Below are positions 11,869-22,802 of a stretch of DNA of 64,000 nt, in pieces. The stretch is from the NCBI RefSeq assembly GCF_027580225.2, contig NC_073358.2, positions 30,716,501-30,780,500 of the forward strand. Direction: 5' to 3'. Made by a program: the position numbers and the translations under genes. The notes beneath the pieces were generated by a model. It saw nothing but the letters and a program-made list of their open reading frames with translations. It was not told the DNA's origin and searched no databases. Position 1 is the stretch's first letter. Each line of letters begins with the position of its first letter. The DNA comes from Misgurnus anguillicaudatus (taxonomy: Eukaryota; Chordata; Actinopteri; Cypriniformes; Cobitidae).

Positions 11869-13723
11869 CAAGGATGTGGACTCGAGTCACATGACTTGCC
11901 TCTTGACTCGGACTCGAGTCCTGAATTTGATGACTCGACATAATTTAAGAAGACTTGAGACTCGATTTAGACTTTGACAGTAATGACTCGAGACTTGACT
12001 TGGACTTGAGCCCTGTGACTCTATAATCAGACTTTATAATCAGATTAGGGTCCTTTTCACTTTAGACGGGTCCCTGCAGTGTGCACTTGACTTGTTGTAC
12101 TTGACATCTCTGCTCCTGACAGGCCTGTTTTTGTCAGACCTCTACTGTTTTGTTCAGTCAGTCACATATTTTAATTGCATGTGCATTTCATTTTATTTAA
12201 ACCTCTATTAATCAATCCATAATTGAGATTTAAATCTGAGTTTAAGTTATGGTGCAACAGGACTAAAGTTAATCTTAAACCTTTTAAATGTTTCTAGAAG
12301 AAAATCAGTCGCCAATGTGTGTGCAGAAACATCCTGTTATTATACAAATTTTCTTCTTTGTGTAATCTCCTTTAAACCACAACAAAAACAGGCTGTTGAG
12401 GATCCCCTATCAATGTGATGTCACATTGATTACGCCCCAACCGTAACCGCTTACAGACTCTGCCTTATGAGCGCATAGTTCAACCTTCTGCCAGAATTAA
12501 AAAATAAAAAATTATTATTAGATAAATCCTTACAAATTAGACAGCTAAGAATTTGATGTAACTATTAAGTATAATAAATTTTCCCACTTTTTCATGTCAC
12601 TTTCATTTCTTTCGGGATAAACAAATGAATTCAAGTCTTGTAAGTCCAATCTGCAGTGCATTGCCCCTACATTTAGCAACAGCTGCAAATTGTAAACTTA
12701 ACATTTAATATACAACATTCAACATTTATTTACATATATTTGAGAATCTAAATATTGAATATTTAGACTATATTAAGACTTAAAGGGATAGTTCGGCCAA
12801 AAACGATATTAAACCCATGATTTACTCACCCCCAAGCTGTCCGAGTTGCATATGTCCATCGTTTTTCAGACAAACACATTTTCGGATATTTTAGAAAATA
12901 TTTTAGATATTTCTGTTCATTAAATGTAATGTTGCGGGGTCCAGGAATAGTCCACGACCTTCAAGTCCAAAAAAGTACGTCCATCCTTCACAAATTAAAT
13001 CCAAACGGCTCCAGGATGATAAACAAAGGTCTTCTGTGGGTAATCCGTGTGGTGTTGTTGTAGAAATATCCATATTTAAAATGTTATTAACTTTATAAAC
13101 TAGCTTCCGGTAGCGCCGCCATCTTAGACTCAGGAGAGAGGATTAGCGTAGTGTACGCACTTTTCTTAGTGACGTATGACAAATTCGGAGGGCGGGGGGA
13201 CAGAGCAGCAGCAGAGAAACTCTGTACGCTGCGTAAGCTCTCATCCTGAATGCGCATCACTCCAAAATGGCGGCGCTACCGGAAGCTAGTTTATAAAGTT
13301 AATAACATTTTAAATATGGATATTTCTACAACAACACCTCACGGATTACCCACAGAAGACCTTTGTTTATCATCCTGGAGCCGTTTGGATTTAATTTGTG
13401 AAGGATGGACGCACTTTTTTGGACTTGAAGGTCGTGGACTATTCCTGGACCCCGCAACATTACATTTAATGAACAGAAATATCTAAAATATTTTCTAAAA
13501 TATCCGAAAATGTGTTTGTCTGAAAAACGATGGACATATGTAACTCGGACAGCTTGGGGGTGAGTAAATCATGGGTTTAATATCGTTTTTGGCCGAACTA
13601 TCCCTTTAAAGCTTAAAGTTGATGACTTGCAATTCGACTTGAACTTCCCTGTCTTGACTCGGGACTTGAATGAAAAGACTAAAGACTTGTGACTTGCAAA
13701 ACAATGAGTTGGTCCCACATCTG
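11869..13723. mobile_element. hAT-type element of GACTCGAGTC family, 8-bp duplication CAATACAC
   Basis: Starts CAAGGATGTGGACTCGAG and ends TCCCACATCTG. The flanks at 11861-11868 and 13724-13731 are identical 8-mers (CAATACAC). Both sub-terminal regions (11878-12020 and 13614-13690) are built of degenerate GACTCGAGTC / GACTTG units in alternating orientation, probably the transposase-binding zone. A separate 830-bp fold-back (12781-13611) is inserted inside; without it the element is about 1.0 kb. No transposase frame is present. A second element with the same motif style is at 46645-47383. Confidence 0.9.
12781..13611. mobile_element. Fold-back element with about 345-bp near-identical arms, nested in the hAT
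   Basis: Left arm 12781 to about 13125 and right arm about 13265-13611 are reverse complements with only a handful of differences over about 345 bp (for example TTGCATATG against TTACATATG, and TACGTCC against TGCGTCC). The ends are AGGGATAGTTCGGCC / GGCCGAACTATCCCT flanked by TTAA. The high arm identity and position inside the hAT mean it inserted later. A 78-codon frame from 13250 is a by-product of the arm. Confidence 0.9.
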
Positions 13724-13732
13724 CAATACACA

Positions 13733-13885
13733 CTAAATTCTGTGTTGTTTGAATTCATTGTTGGGTCAAATATAGACAAACCCAACTGTTGGGTTAAAAA
13801 TAACCTAGAAAGGGGTAATTTTAACTGTTTGGGTTTGTCCACATTTGCCCCAACCATTAATTGGAACAAACCAGCAGTTTTTTAA
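13733..13885. repeat. GGGTT/AACCC-rich repeat (copy 2)
   Basis: Shares TTCTGTGTTGT, CATTGTTGGGTCAAA and GTTGGGTTAAAA phrases with the copies at 1621-1815 and 26052-26265. It lies immediately right of the hAT element's duplication. Confidence 0.5.
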
Positions 13886-13938
13886 AATGTATTATATGAA
13901 AATTGGTTTGCAAGCCTAGGAATGAAGGGTGTATTTGA

Positions 13939-14603
13939 CAGGCTTGTGCACAATTCAGAATTGAATTGAGAATGACTCCTAAATTCCAATTCAATTCTTG
14001 AATTTGAATTTAATTTGAATTGATGTCAAAAACAGGATCTAGAATTACAATTTGAATTTGAATTAAAGGAAGCAGAATTGCAATTTAATAGAAATTCAAA
14101 GAAATTCATATACATATTATACAGTAAGTGAAGTGTTAAAAGTGAAGCTTTCAGTATATGTCAGATATGATTGCATTACATATTCTATAAATATATTAGT
14201 TTGAACTACTTGTACAGATTACATTAACAGGAAATGTGGTCCCCCAGCAATTAATGTTAAAAACTTTAGTCACATAACAAATAATTAAGTTTGATTTTTT
14301 TGTAATTGTAATTTTGTGGAACACGATGGAACATGACTTTATTTTTCAGAATGCTTTACTTTACTAAGTATTTTAAATGGTTGGCAAAAATTTTCCGAAG
14401 TAACTTGCCTAACACTGAAGGTATGTGAGATTCTTTCTGTTGTGTGACTGTGGAATTTATTTGAATTGCCATGAATTAAATTCCAGTTCCTGTCATTCCA
14501 ATTCAAATTGAACTTCCTGTGGGGCGGAGTCAATTCAATTCAAATTCCAATTCATGAATTGAATGGACGCCAATTCTGAAATTCTGAATTGTGCACAAGC
14601 CTG
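13939..14603. mobile_element. hAT-type MITE with GAATTC-rich interior, 8-bp duplication GTATTTGA
   Basis: The ends CAGGCTTGTGCACAATTC and GAATTGTGCACAAGCCTG are perfect inverted repeats for 18 bp. Flanks 13931-13938 and 14604-14611 are both GTATTTGA. Sub-terminal DNA is saturated with AATTCAATT / GAATTTGAATT units in both orientations. There is no transposase. Confidence 0.93.
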
Positions 14604-14828
14604 GTATTTGAGTGTTTTATACAAACCAAGAGTAAATGAAAAGAAGATATCTTGCTAATAAATTATTTAGGATATCTGCAACTTGTTAACCAGATCATCG
14701 TGCACATGCACAAACACATGCACTTAAATGTAAAAGAATGTCACAAGTATTTATGTTTTACTTACATTTTATTGAAACACATGAATGCCTGTATTTGAGA
14801 TTGTGCCGAGACAGTGCGTTTGTGCTGC

Positions 14829-14876
14829 GGCCAGTTTCACAGACCAGGCTTAGCTTAAGCCAGGACTACATATCTG
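14829..14876. repeat. Fragment of the CAGTTTC...AGGCTTA...CAGGACTA repeat family
   Basis: CCAGTTTCACAGACCAGGCT and the following TTAAGCCAGGACTA resemble the termini of the complete element at 39285-39523. Only one end is present. Confidence 0.4.
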
Positions 14877-15962
14877 TTTTTGCTTTGATGCTTTTTGTCT
14901 CCAGAAGATGGCACTGCAGGCACAGTGGAGAAATCAATAAACTCTTCTCTAATGGTTTAATTCAGTGCTCTGCATTTATTGTCACTGCTTCAAAACTAGA
15001 AAAGCCATATCAAACCAATGTTATATCATAGTTTAAAATAATTTCTGACTAAGAAACCCTTGAATCTCTTAGACCATTATATGTGTGTTCAATATGGGCA
15101 AGCAGAAAGCCATGTAAGGAGACCTTTACAATCCCCATCAGGCGTTCATCCATCCTGTCTTCACTAATTTTCTCTGTTTTCTTTGAAGTGGACATGAATT
15201 ATATGTTATCCATACCTCTCCACCGCCCCTTAGTCAACCTTTGTTCTTTCTTCAGAGCTTTCTATTGCGGCGGTCATAAGTGTGCAGATACACAGTTTTA
15301 TGCTACTTGTAATGGAAAAGAGTGCTCTTGAAGTTGAGTAGGTTGAAATAAGACTGATCTTAAAGCACACCATTCTCTTCAATTTCTCACCCTCTCATTG
15401 TCCCCTTGTTTCTCTCTTTAAACTTCCCTTTTTCTTTTATGTGTTTTATGTGGTTTTCCATCAGTTCAGTTCTGTTTGTCCCTGTTCCTCGGATTCAGTC
15501 TCGCTGTGTGTGCTTATGTGTATAGTATGTGTTTTTTTCTCTTTCACAGTTTGTTGGTTAGTGCTATATGAAAAGTCATACTTGCAATTATATAGCCTAC
15601 ATTTATAATTAATATGTCACAAATTAAAATGTAATTAATAAAATGAAAAAACCAAACAGATATCATGATAGCATTATAATCATTTGTTACCAACTGGTTC
15701 ACGATAATGATTGTTATTGTAAAATAACATTTATTAAATGCTTTTTAAGCATGTTGCAAACAGCCTTAGGCATACAGTAAGTGCTTAAGCTTCAAAAGCA
15801 TGCATTTGCCAGCCGTGGAGTTTGACAACCATGGAAAACAGATGGTGAATATGTGATTCAGAAAGTTATCAGCTAGGGAACCTGTCAAGCAACTGCTTAT
15901 AGTTATTTATTATTAAACAACTGTTACAATAAAAGTACTACTTTTCAAAGCAACTAATTTAA

Positions 15963-16263
15963 GACGAATAGTTATACAAGCAAGTTTGGTGGTGCAGAGT
16001 AAAACGTGGCGCTTTTCTAGGCGGATTTAAAAGAGGAACTATGTTTTATGGCGTAATAGCACTTTTGGGAGTACTTCGACTCGGCGCAGTAACACCCTCC
16101 CTCTCCCATTATGAGAGTAAGAAGGGGAGCGGACTTTTCAGTCGAGTCGAAGTACTCCCAAAAGTGCTATTACGCCATAAAATATAGTTCCTCTTTTAAA
16201 TCCGCTTAGAAAAGCGCTACGTTTTATTTTGTACCACCAAACTTGCTTGTATAACTATTCGTC
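15963..16263. mobile_element. Fold-back palindrome, 122-bp arms, TTAA-flanked
   Basis: The left arm 15963-16084 and right arm 16142-16263 are reverse complements with six mismatches in about 121 bp, separated by a loop of about 57 bp rich in CCTCCCTCTCCC. The ends are GACGAATAG / CTATTCGTC with TTAA on both sides (15959-15962 and 16264-16267). All six mismatches are G in the left arm against A in the reverse-complemented right arm. It encodes nothing. Confidence 0.88.
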
Positions 16264-16351
16264 TTAAATAGGAAAAACGTTGATGTGTTTGGTCACTTCT
16301 AACTTTATCTCTAAATGGTACAATTGAATGAATGGGGTTAATCTAAATCAT

Positions 16352-16890
16352 AGACCGTAAAAAAATATGGACGTAGTGTCCGTGACGTCACCCATTGGTT
16401 TGTGAAGATCGCTTTTGAAGCTTAAAGTAGGCGTTGCCTGCCGTCGCCATCTTGGCCGCGCGTCCCCGCGAATTACTCGCGGAAAACCGAAAATGGGTAA
16501 AAAGGCGGGACATGGGTGAAGCTGAGGTGAAACCACGCCCGCCTAGCGCGAGTCTAGTGACAGCAGTGGCTGTTCAACCGACACTCAAGCGGCCACGCCC
16601 TTAATTATGCAGAAGTTTAAGGCTTAATATAATCTAAACGGGTGAGTTACAAAAAAATTCACCCCCCTCACAGTTGTCATGAAGGGCAAAATTAGCTATA
16701 TAGGCCAAAAACACTTTTTGTACCAGGCTGTAAACATATTATTTTCTACTGTAAAGTTGGCCATTTTTAACATGGGAGTCTATGGGAATTGACTCCCTTT
16801 TGAAGCCAGCCTCAAGCGGCCAGTCGATGAATTGCAGTTTAAGTCACTTCCGTGTTGGCTTCATTAGAGAGATCGGAAGGTTGCCCCTCG
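16352..16890. repeat. Interspersed repeat with ATGGACGTAGTG start and CCAGCCTCAAGCGGCC end
   Basis: Opens CATAGACCGTAAAAAAATAT, continues through GTGTCCGTGACGTCACCC and a GC-rich centre (GTCGCCATCTTGGCC), then ACCAGGCTGTAAACATATT and a right part with GGGAGTCTATGGGAATTGAC and CCAGCCTCAAGCGGCCAG. I recognise this as a common cyprinid repeat from memory. A partly similar element is at 48445-48950. Class is uncertain. Confidence 0.55.
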
Positions 16891-17039
16891 ATCTAAATGC
16901 TGTCGAGGCGTCGCAGCGCGCTCCGGCGCTTGCGTGCGCGCGCGCGGATGGTGGAGGGATGTGTCAACGGTTCTTGGTTGGGGTAGTGACATATTTTAAT
17001 ATTGAAAATGAGTAGACTATTCCTTTAATAAAATTGAGA

Positions 17040-18140
17040 TGAGTTGCTAATTTATAAAATTAAGTTTTATCATTAAATATATTTTATAAGTTTTAACAAC
17101 TCGTCCCTAGTTTTAGTGAAACTGTGTATCCATAACATTATTTCACACATAAACAAAATAGCCAGCTTTGCTCGATTTCCAGTTTACTTGATACTATACT
17201 GTAAGCAGCTCAAAAAAATGTAATATCATTGAAAGATTAGATGCCATTGACAGATGTGAAAATCCATTATTTTTCAAAAGTTGTTAGGAGAAACTTGAAA
17301 CAAATGCAAATGAGACAAGAGACTCTTAAGTATATAAATTAAATGCAAGATAACAATTTTGGTTTTGGATACATTTCACAAGATAAGAAATGATACTTGA
17401 TTGCAGATCTGTCAAATCTGAGCTCAGTTTCTGACATTAAGATCTCTTCTGCAAAACTAGTGAAGACGTATGTGAGATGTTTGGGTTATTTTTAGAAGAC
17501 ACACTTGAGTTTCCATTTTATCACAATGTTGCAGGAGAAAATTGAAACAATAAAGAGTGATCTTTCTTTTGTATGGTTACAGTGATATTTCTTAATATAG
17601 CTGGCGTGTGTTTGGTACTTAGTCTATATGAGGAGGTCATACAAAAGTCGCTAAACGCCACCTCCGTCAAACACGAGATAATAATATCGCTTTTGTCTCG
17701 GCACATATTATATGATCATCAAATACATTTGGTTCACATTTGCATATTCCTAACCTCAGGCCATTCAGAAATTGTTGGCATAATCCGTTTAACTCCACAG
17801 GAATTTTTAGCAAAGTCCTCTACGGCATCCGTGGGTCACAATCAAACTTTTGTCACTTGTGAGTGCTTGAACCTGAATACAACCCATTTGTGGCAGTCCT
17901 ATGAATCACAGCGCCCCCTAATGTGTGGTTCAGTTTCTCTAAATTTTACATTCTAACTTTCATCATTTGCAATGTTTTTTACAGGTTTTAGGAGGTTTTA
18001 GCCAAATTATAGCCAATTATTGGGTTTTGCAGCAAAAGACCAATGGAGTGACTAAAGGGACATTTGCGAAAATAAGGGATCTGAGTTACTGACTAATAAC
18101 ATTTTCATTGTCATAATTTACAAGAAAATATGTCATATGC
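17040..18140. other. AT-rich upstream sequence, no gene supported
   Basis: Contains a 127-codon frame (17573-17956) with hydrophobic and serine-rich stretches but no motif, no good Kozak context and no exon signals. No transposon ends were found. Confidence 0.35.
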
Positions 18141-18144
18141 ACTT

Positions 18145-18542
18145 ACTGTGGGTTCAAACCAGCCGCGTTTGAGTCGTCTACCACATCTAGTTTGCCGCTT
18201 GAACACTTTGAGTATACTCACTTCATTTGTGCGTGAAAGCTGCATGTGAAATTCTAGTCGAGACATTCACGCGGAAATTCGCGTCATGGGAGGGGCTTCT
18301 GTGACTCCGCTCGCTTTCTGTAATCATGTCACTACTAGACCAAGCTCCTGATTGGTTAACGTGGCAAAGTTCAAATTTTTTAACTTGTGTGTTTGCCACG
18401 GCAACACTCTATTCACGCCATTCACGCAAAATAAACGCCTCATTTGCACCGCCAGACGCGCGTCAACGCGTCTTTACATTGACTTAACATTGAAATCACT
18501 CGCGCTTGACGCCTCTACTGCGGCTGGTGTAAACGCAGCATT
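18145..18542. mobile_element. MITE with ACCAGCCGCG termini
   Basis: The left end CTGTGGGTTCAAACCAGCCG is mirrored by right-end CGGCTGGTGTAAACGCAG. The interior carries GCGTGAA/TTCACGC and GACGCGCGTCAACGCGTC motifs in a GC-rich context. No clear target duplication, so the boundaries are approximate. The 79-codon frame inside is a by-product. Confidence 0.6.
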
Positions 18543-18589
18543 GGACATTGAAGTGACGAAACATCTCATTTGTTGCAGTTTGTCCATTT

Positions 18590-18798
18590 AGGTCTACTGT
18601 AGAAACATGGAGGTGCAAACTGGTGACTTCCTTGTAAGGAGACACAGTGTATGTAAATAAAAACGGCTTATTCTAAGGCAATAAAACAATACAGTTCATT
18701 ATGTAAGGTCTTTATAAAGCACTGAAGATATAGTTATGTATATTATATTTAATTTATGTGATCCTCCTAAAAGTCACACAGTGCACCTTTAAAGTTTA
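18590..18798. repeat. Fragment of a TGTAAGGTCTTTATA repeat family (copy 1)
   Basis: Shares TGTAGAAACATGG-, AATAAAACAATACAGTT, TGTAAGGTCTTTATA and ACTGAAGATATAGTTATGTA-type phrases with 62358-62614 in the same order, and ends GTGCACCTTTAAAG. The left terminus is lost. Confidence 0.55.
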
Positions 18799-18799
18799 A

Positions 18800-20940
18800 A
18801 GCTTTATCTTCTCTTTTCTCTACTTTATCTAAAAGTGTCCTCCTTTTGGAACTTATAAATGATGTTGTGTCCTTTCGTTCCTTTTGCAGCTTTTGTAAAG
18901 GCCATTCAAAGAGAGAGAGTGAGTGTGTGGCTGAAACAGACTGTCAATAGAAACTTAGAAAGATAAATGACAAATCTTTTTTTAGCACAGATTTATCTTC
19001 TCCTCACCTACTATCTTTTTACTCTTATTTAGTTTTTCTTTAGTGAAGTAGATCTTCTGATACTCTTCACATGCAGCGCAGATAAGGTCAGATAGCTAAA
19101 ACACCAATCACACCGAACTAAAACTTCATACTTTTATGAAAAGACAAAGTATCTCCCTCAAACAGACATGCACACAATCATTCATTGAAATGAAATATAA
19201 TAGCGCAAACCAGAAAAGGATTTTAAAAGAATAGGACATAGGATCAAAGGTGTGTTGAGCTCTATAATAGCATAGACCAATGCTCTGTTCCTGGAGATAA
19301 CATTTGAAACTCTTGCGTATTAATCTGTCTGTGTATGTGTGCCATTGTAGTTTTGCGATCTGGAAAGGCAAGATTGAGCATGCAATGCTTCTCCAATGTC
19401 CATCGCATTTAAGCTCATGCACACAACGCTAAACTGTGGTGAACCCCCATGAGTCCGGAGTGTCTAGAAAAATCATGAGAACAGGAAATGACCTCGATTC
19501 AGAGTTTGCCCCCTAGTGCGACCCCAGGCAAACAGCTCTCTTACACTGTTTAAGCGAGGAACAGTGAAACTACAGTATGTGTGTTATTGCGGTTATGTCT
19601 TATATGCTGTATTTTTGTTGCTCTGCAGGGACACGGGAAGGAAATCCGGCAGTGATTTAAAAAAACACTGCCGTTATATATTTAAGTATTTTGTGTAAAT
19701 TTACAGTTTGACTGGTTTATGGCCAGTTAAGGTTTTGTTGTCACCTGGATAGGTTTAGCAGTTTGACAGAAAGAGGTTGGACAGGGAATGATTTGAAAGA
19801 AGGATGGCTGAATGGATAACAATAGGCAGATTGTTAGAAGAGTTGAATTTCTGTGTATCCAAGGAGGTTGATACTCACAGACACATCAACGGGTGCTGTG
19901 GTGTGTGTTGCATTGTGCTTATAGGTATGGAGATGATTATTTTAGGTATGCTAGGTCTTTTTAAAATGTTTAGTAATTGGTACTTTATACTGTCTATATG
20001 ATATCATATACTGTATATGTTGAATACTGTATATAAAAGTAAGGTGATGCCTGTAAGTCATTTGTACGTGTGTGTGCGCGCATCTTTGTGTCCATCTGTT
20101 CTGCTGTATTCCAGCTGCTTGACCCGAACCCCCAGCCCTCTAGTCCTGATTGGCTGATGAGAACCATGTCTTAGTAAAGCTAGTTTGGGCCTCTTATGGG
20201 GATAAATGCCTAAAACCTGAACTGGCATTTATTTAAACCTGGAGCGGAGCACCAAATGTTACTGGATTGAAGTGCGTGTCTCTATTTCCACTTATCTTTG
20301 AAACTAACTGTGTCATCATCATATAATCAAATCCATTTACCCTAGTGAAAGAGGCCTGACAATGTACAGGCAGACTGATAAAACACTGGCACAATTCTGG
20401 AATGTCATCTGGACAGGTTTCAAACATCCGGCCTCTGGCCAAGTCTTTTATCTCACTGACAAGTTTGGTTTTGCTTTACACCTGGACTGTTTTTGAACAT
20501 TCCTCCTGTGTCTGGATTGAACTGGTTGGTTTAGTGTGGATTGTAATGTGAGTTATGCATGTAAAAAATGTTTTTAGCCAACAAATGTTCCCCATATGTT
20601 TGTTTAGGGTGGCCTATAGAGTTTAAAGTTGAGTTAGTTGAATTCATCTTAACGTATCTACAGTATATGGTTCAAATAACTGCCTCTGAGGAATGCATGT
20701 ATTGTGGATTAAATTTAAGCTTGTCATAATATTTGACTCTTGATATCTAATTCTGATTTATATTAAAGTTCAAATTAAGAAAGTATTTTTTTAACCACAG
20801 TCATTAAATAAGGATTATATAGATTTTCGAGGAAACGTAAATGTTTGATGTACTCTATCATTAGTTATTTTTAAATATATCTTAAGACTGTGATATGCAT
20901 AATTTTGCAGTAATAATGTGTAATAAGCCACAAAAATTTG
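18800..20940. other. Upstream non-coding sequence
   Basis: No repeat ends or coding frames that I can support. 20100-20240 is a more complex, less AT-rich patch that could be a conserved non-coding element; the evidence is composition only. Confidence 0.3.
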
Positions 20941-20942
20941 TA

Positions 20943-21386
20943 CCTATAGTCACGTAATTTTTTTATTCTTTTTCGTGATACGGTCACAAATTTACGTGTT
21001 TTTTCGTGATGGTATCACGAATTTCTGTTTATGTGTCATTGTCACGTATTGGTTACTCAACTGCTTTTTCCTATTTTCAAACCATTTTCACTTCGGTTTA
21101 GGGTTCGAATTGGTGTTTGCATTATGATGTCACTTTAAGTATTCGTTTATACTATTTTTTTTCAGATTTATTTTTTATACTTTCAAAATTTTAAAACATT
21201 GTTGCCTGGCGTTATGTAAATCTAACCCTAAACCGAAGCCAAAATGGTAAGAAAATAGGACAAAACAGTTGAGTAACCAATACGTGACAGTGACACATAA
21301 ACAGAAATTCGAGATACGATCACGAAAAAACTCGGAAATTTGTGACAGTATCACGAAAAATAATCAAAAAATTACGTGACTATAGG
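20943..21386. mobile_element. Fold-back element with CGTGAT/ATCACG modules (copy 1)
   Basis: The ends CCTATAGTCACGTAA and TTACGTGACTATAGG are perfect inverted repeats flanked by TA on both sides. Inside, TTCGTGAT and ATCACGAA modules recur, then GGTTTAGGGTT on the left and AACCCTAAACC on the right. No coding capacity. Confidence 0.8.
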
Positions 21387-21652
21387 TACGTAATTTCGTT
21401 TACAATAATATACCACAACGTGTCACATTAAGAAATTAGGTTTTGAAAAATCCTAATTTTTTCAGGACATTTTGCAGTTTCTTACATTGTAACATTTATT
21501 TTCTCATTCTCGTGTTTTCTATAAAGTATGAGAACTAACACAGATTTATTATGTGACTGAAAGTATTGAAAGTAGTTACAACATGGTAAATAAAATAACG
21601 GAAGTTATACAAAGTCATATGAATATACAGCCCAGTCTCACAAAATTTTGTT

Positions 21653-22075
21653 ATATAGTCACGTAAATTTTTGATTATTTTTTCGTGATATTATCACGAA
21701 TTTCCTCGTTTTTTCTTGATCGTATAACGAATTCCTGTTTTCGTGTGATTATCACGTATTGGTTACTGAACTGTTTTGTCCTATTTTCTTACCATTGTCG
21801 CTTCGGTTTAGGGTTAGATTTAGATAAAATGACATCCCAACCCAACTCTAACCCTAACGCCAGGCGACATATAAAAAATAAATCAGAAAAAATTTGTATA
21901 AACCAATACATAAAGTGACATTCCAATGCAAGCACCAAATCTAACCCTAAACCAAAGCGACAATGGTTTAAAAAAAAATAGGGAAAAATAGGAAAAGATT
22001 CATTATACGATCACGAAAAAATCCAGAAATTCATAATAATATCACAAAAAAAGAATCAAAAATTTACGTGACTAC
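21653..22075. mobile_element. Fold-back element with CGTGAT/ATCACG modules (copy 2, opposite core orientation)
   Basis: Has the same terminal (TATAGTCACGTAA / TTACGTGACTA) and modular layout as 20943-21386, but its core reads in the reverse sense: AACGCCAGGCGACAT here against TGCCTGGCGTTATG in copy 1. More diverged at the right end. Confidence 0.72.
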
Positions 22076-22297
22076 GAATGTACACAATGCAAAAAATGTA
22101 ACCATATTGATGCAAAAAATGAGTATCATTGTCTGCATACAACACATAATAGGTTTTATAGGATTAACCCATCACACACTCCGCCTTTTCCAGAGACAGT
22201 CCTGGTTTTCACACAAACCTCACATGCAAACTTTGTCTTGTGTCTCTCTCATGTTCAATGGAATACCTCTGCCTTCCCACTGCTGTGTGTGTGTATG

Positions 22298-22377
22298 AGA
22301 GAGAGAGAGAGAGCATGTGGCACTGGAGAGCCTGTTGAGCTCCCCCAAGTGAGAAATCAAGCAACTGGGCAAAAGTA

Positions 22378-22427
<50 letters not shown>
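22298..22427. repeat. Two (GA)n microsatellites
   Basis: A short GA run at 22298-22313 and a longer one of about 23 units at 22381-22426, both about 250-380 bp upstream of the dab2ip start codon. They lie in the probable promoter or 5' untranslated region. Leu/Ser-repeat frames on the minus strand are artefacts. Confidence 0.9.
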
Positions 22428-22429
<2 letters not shown>

Positions 22430-22678
22430 GGAAGACAAACTTTCCTTCCAACAGTTAGACTTTTCCTAGCTCCAGGACTTGAGTGCTGGAATGGATTTCC
22501 TCTGATTTTTTTGGATGTCACTGCACAACTGTTGCTTTTCCACACAGAAGGGATCTTTAAAGTTTTGGTGGCTATAAGATAATCACACAGAAGTGCGTGT
22601 CTGCGTGTGCGTCTTTTGGATAAGTGGAGCCGTGGTTTGAGGCGTGTGTGTCTGTCTGACAGGAGCGTGCTCGGAGCA
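22430..22678 (+). promoter_or_regulatory. dab2ip: Probable dab2ip 5' untranslated region and promoter-proximal DNA
   Basis: Sequence immediately upstream of coding exon 1. There is no TATA box, and it has GT/TG-rich and purine-rich patches. The frame stays open upstream of the ATG only back to 22607 without an ATG, so 22679 is the first in-frame start. The transcription start and any upstream splice acceptor cannot be placed from sequence. Confidence 0.4.
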
Positions 22679-22802
22679 ATGTCAGGTGTTACGCGGAAAG
22701 GTTCTGGGAGACCAGGATATTACTACAGACTCCTGGGTCGAACGAGACTACAGAGACAACGCAGTCGCTCCAGGAGTAGAAGCAGATCTACAAACAATAG
22801 GG
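22679..22802 (+). CDS. dab2ip: dab2ip coding exon 1 (long-isoform amino terminus)
   Basis: Encodes residues 1-41 plus one base of codon 42 of DAB2IP/AIP1, a cytoplasmic and membrane-associated SynGAP-family Ras GTPase-activating protein and signalling scaffold. The ATG lies in GGAGCAATGT (G at -3). The peptide opens MSGVTRKGSGRPG, then YYYRLLGRTRLQRQ and an Arg-Ser repeat. From memory this matches the amino terminus of mammalian DAB2IP isoform 1, which also has YYYRLL, RLQRQ and RSRSRSR; RASAL2 and SYNGAP1 differ here. The donor is AGGG then GTAAAC at 22803, leaving phase 1, which fits the exon starting at 36924. The basic Arg-Ser tract is probably disordered. Which teleost paralogue (a or b) cannot be told. 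Confidence 0.88.

Noticed and set aside
13250..13486. 78-codon frame with good start
   Set aside because: Lies in the right arm of the 12781-13611 fold-back; the sequence is explained by the element.
17573..17956. 127-codon open frame on the plus strand
   Set aside because: No domain, no good start context, no splice signals, and ordinary AT-rich composition; a chance frame.
22209..22545. Leu/Ser-repeat frames on the minus strand
   Set aside because: Translation of the GA microsatellites.
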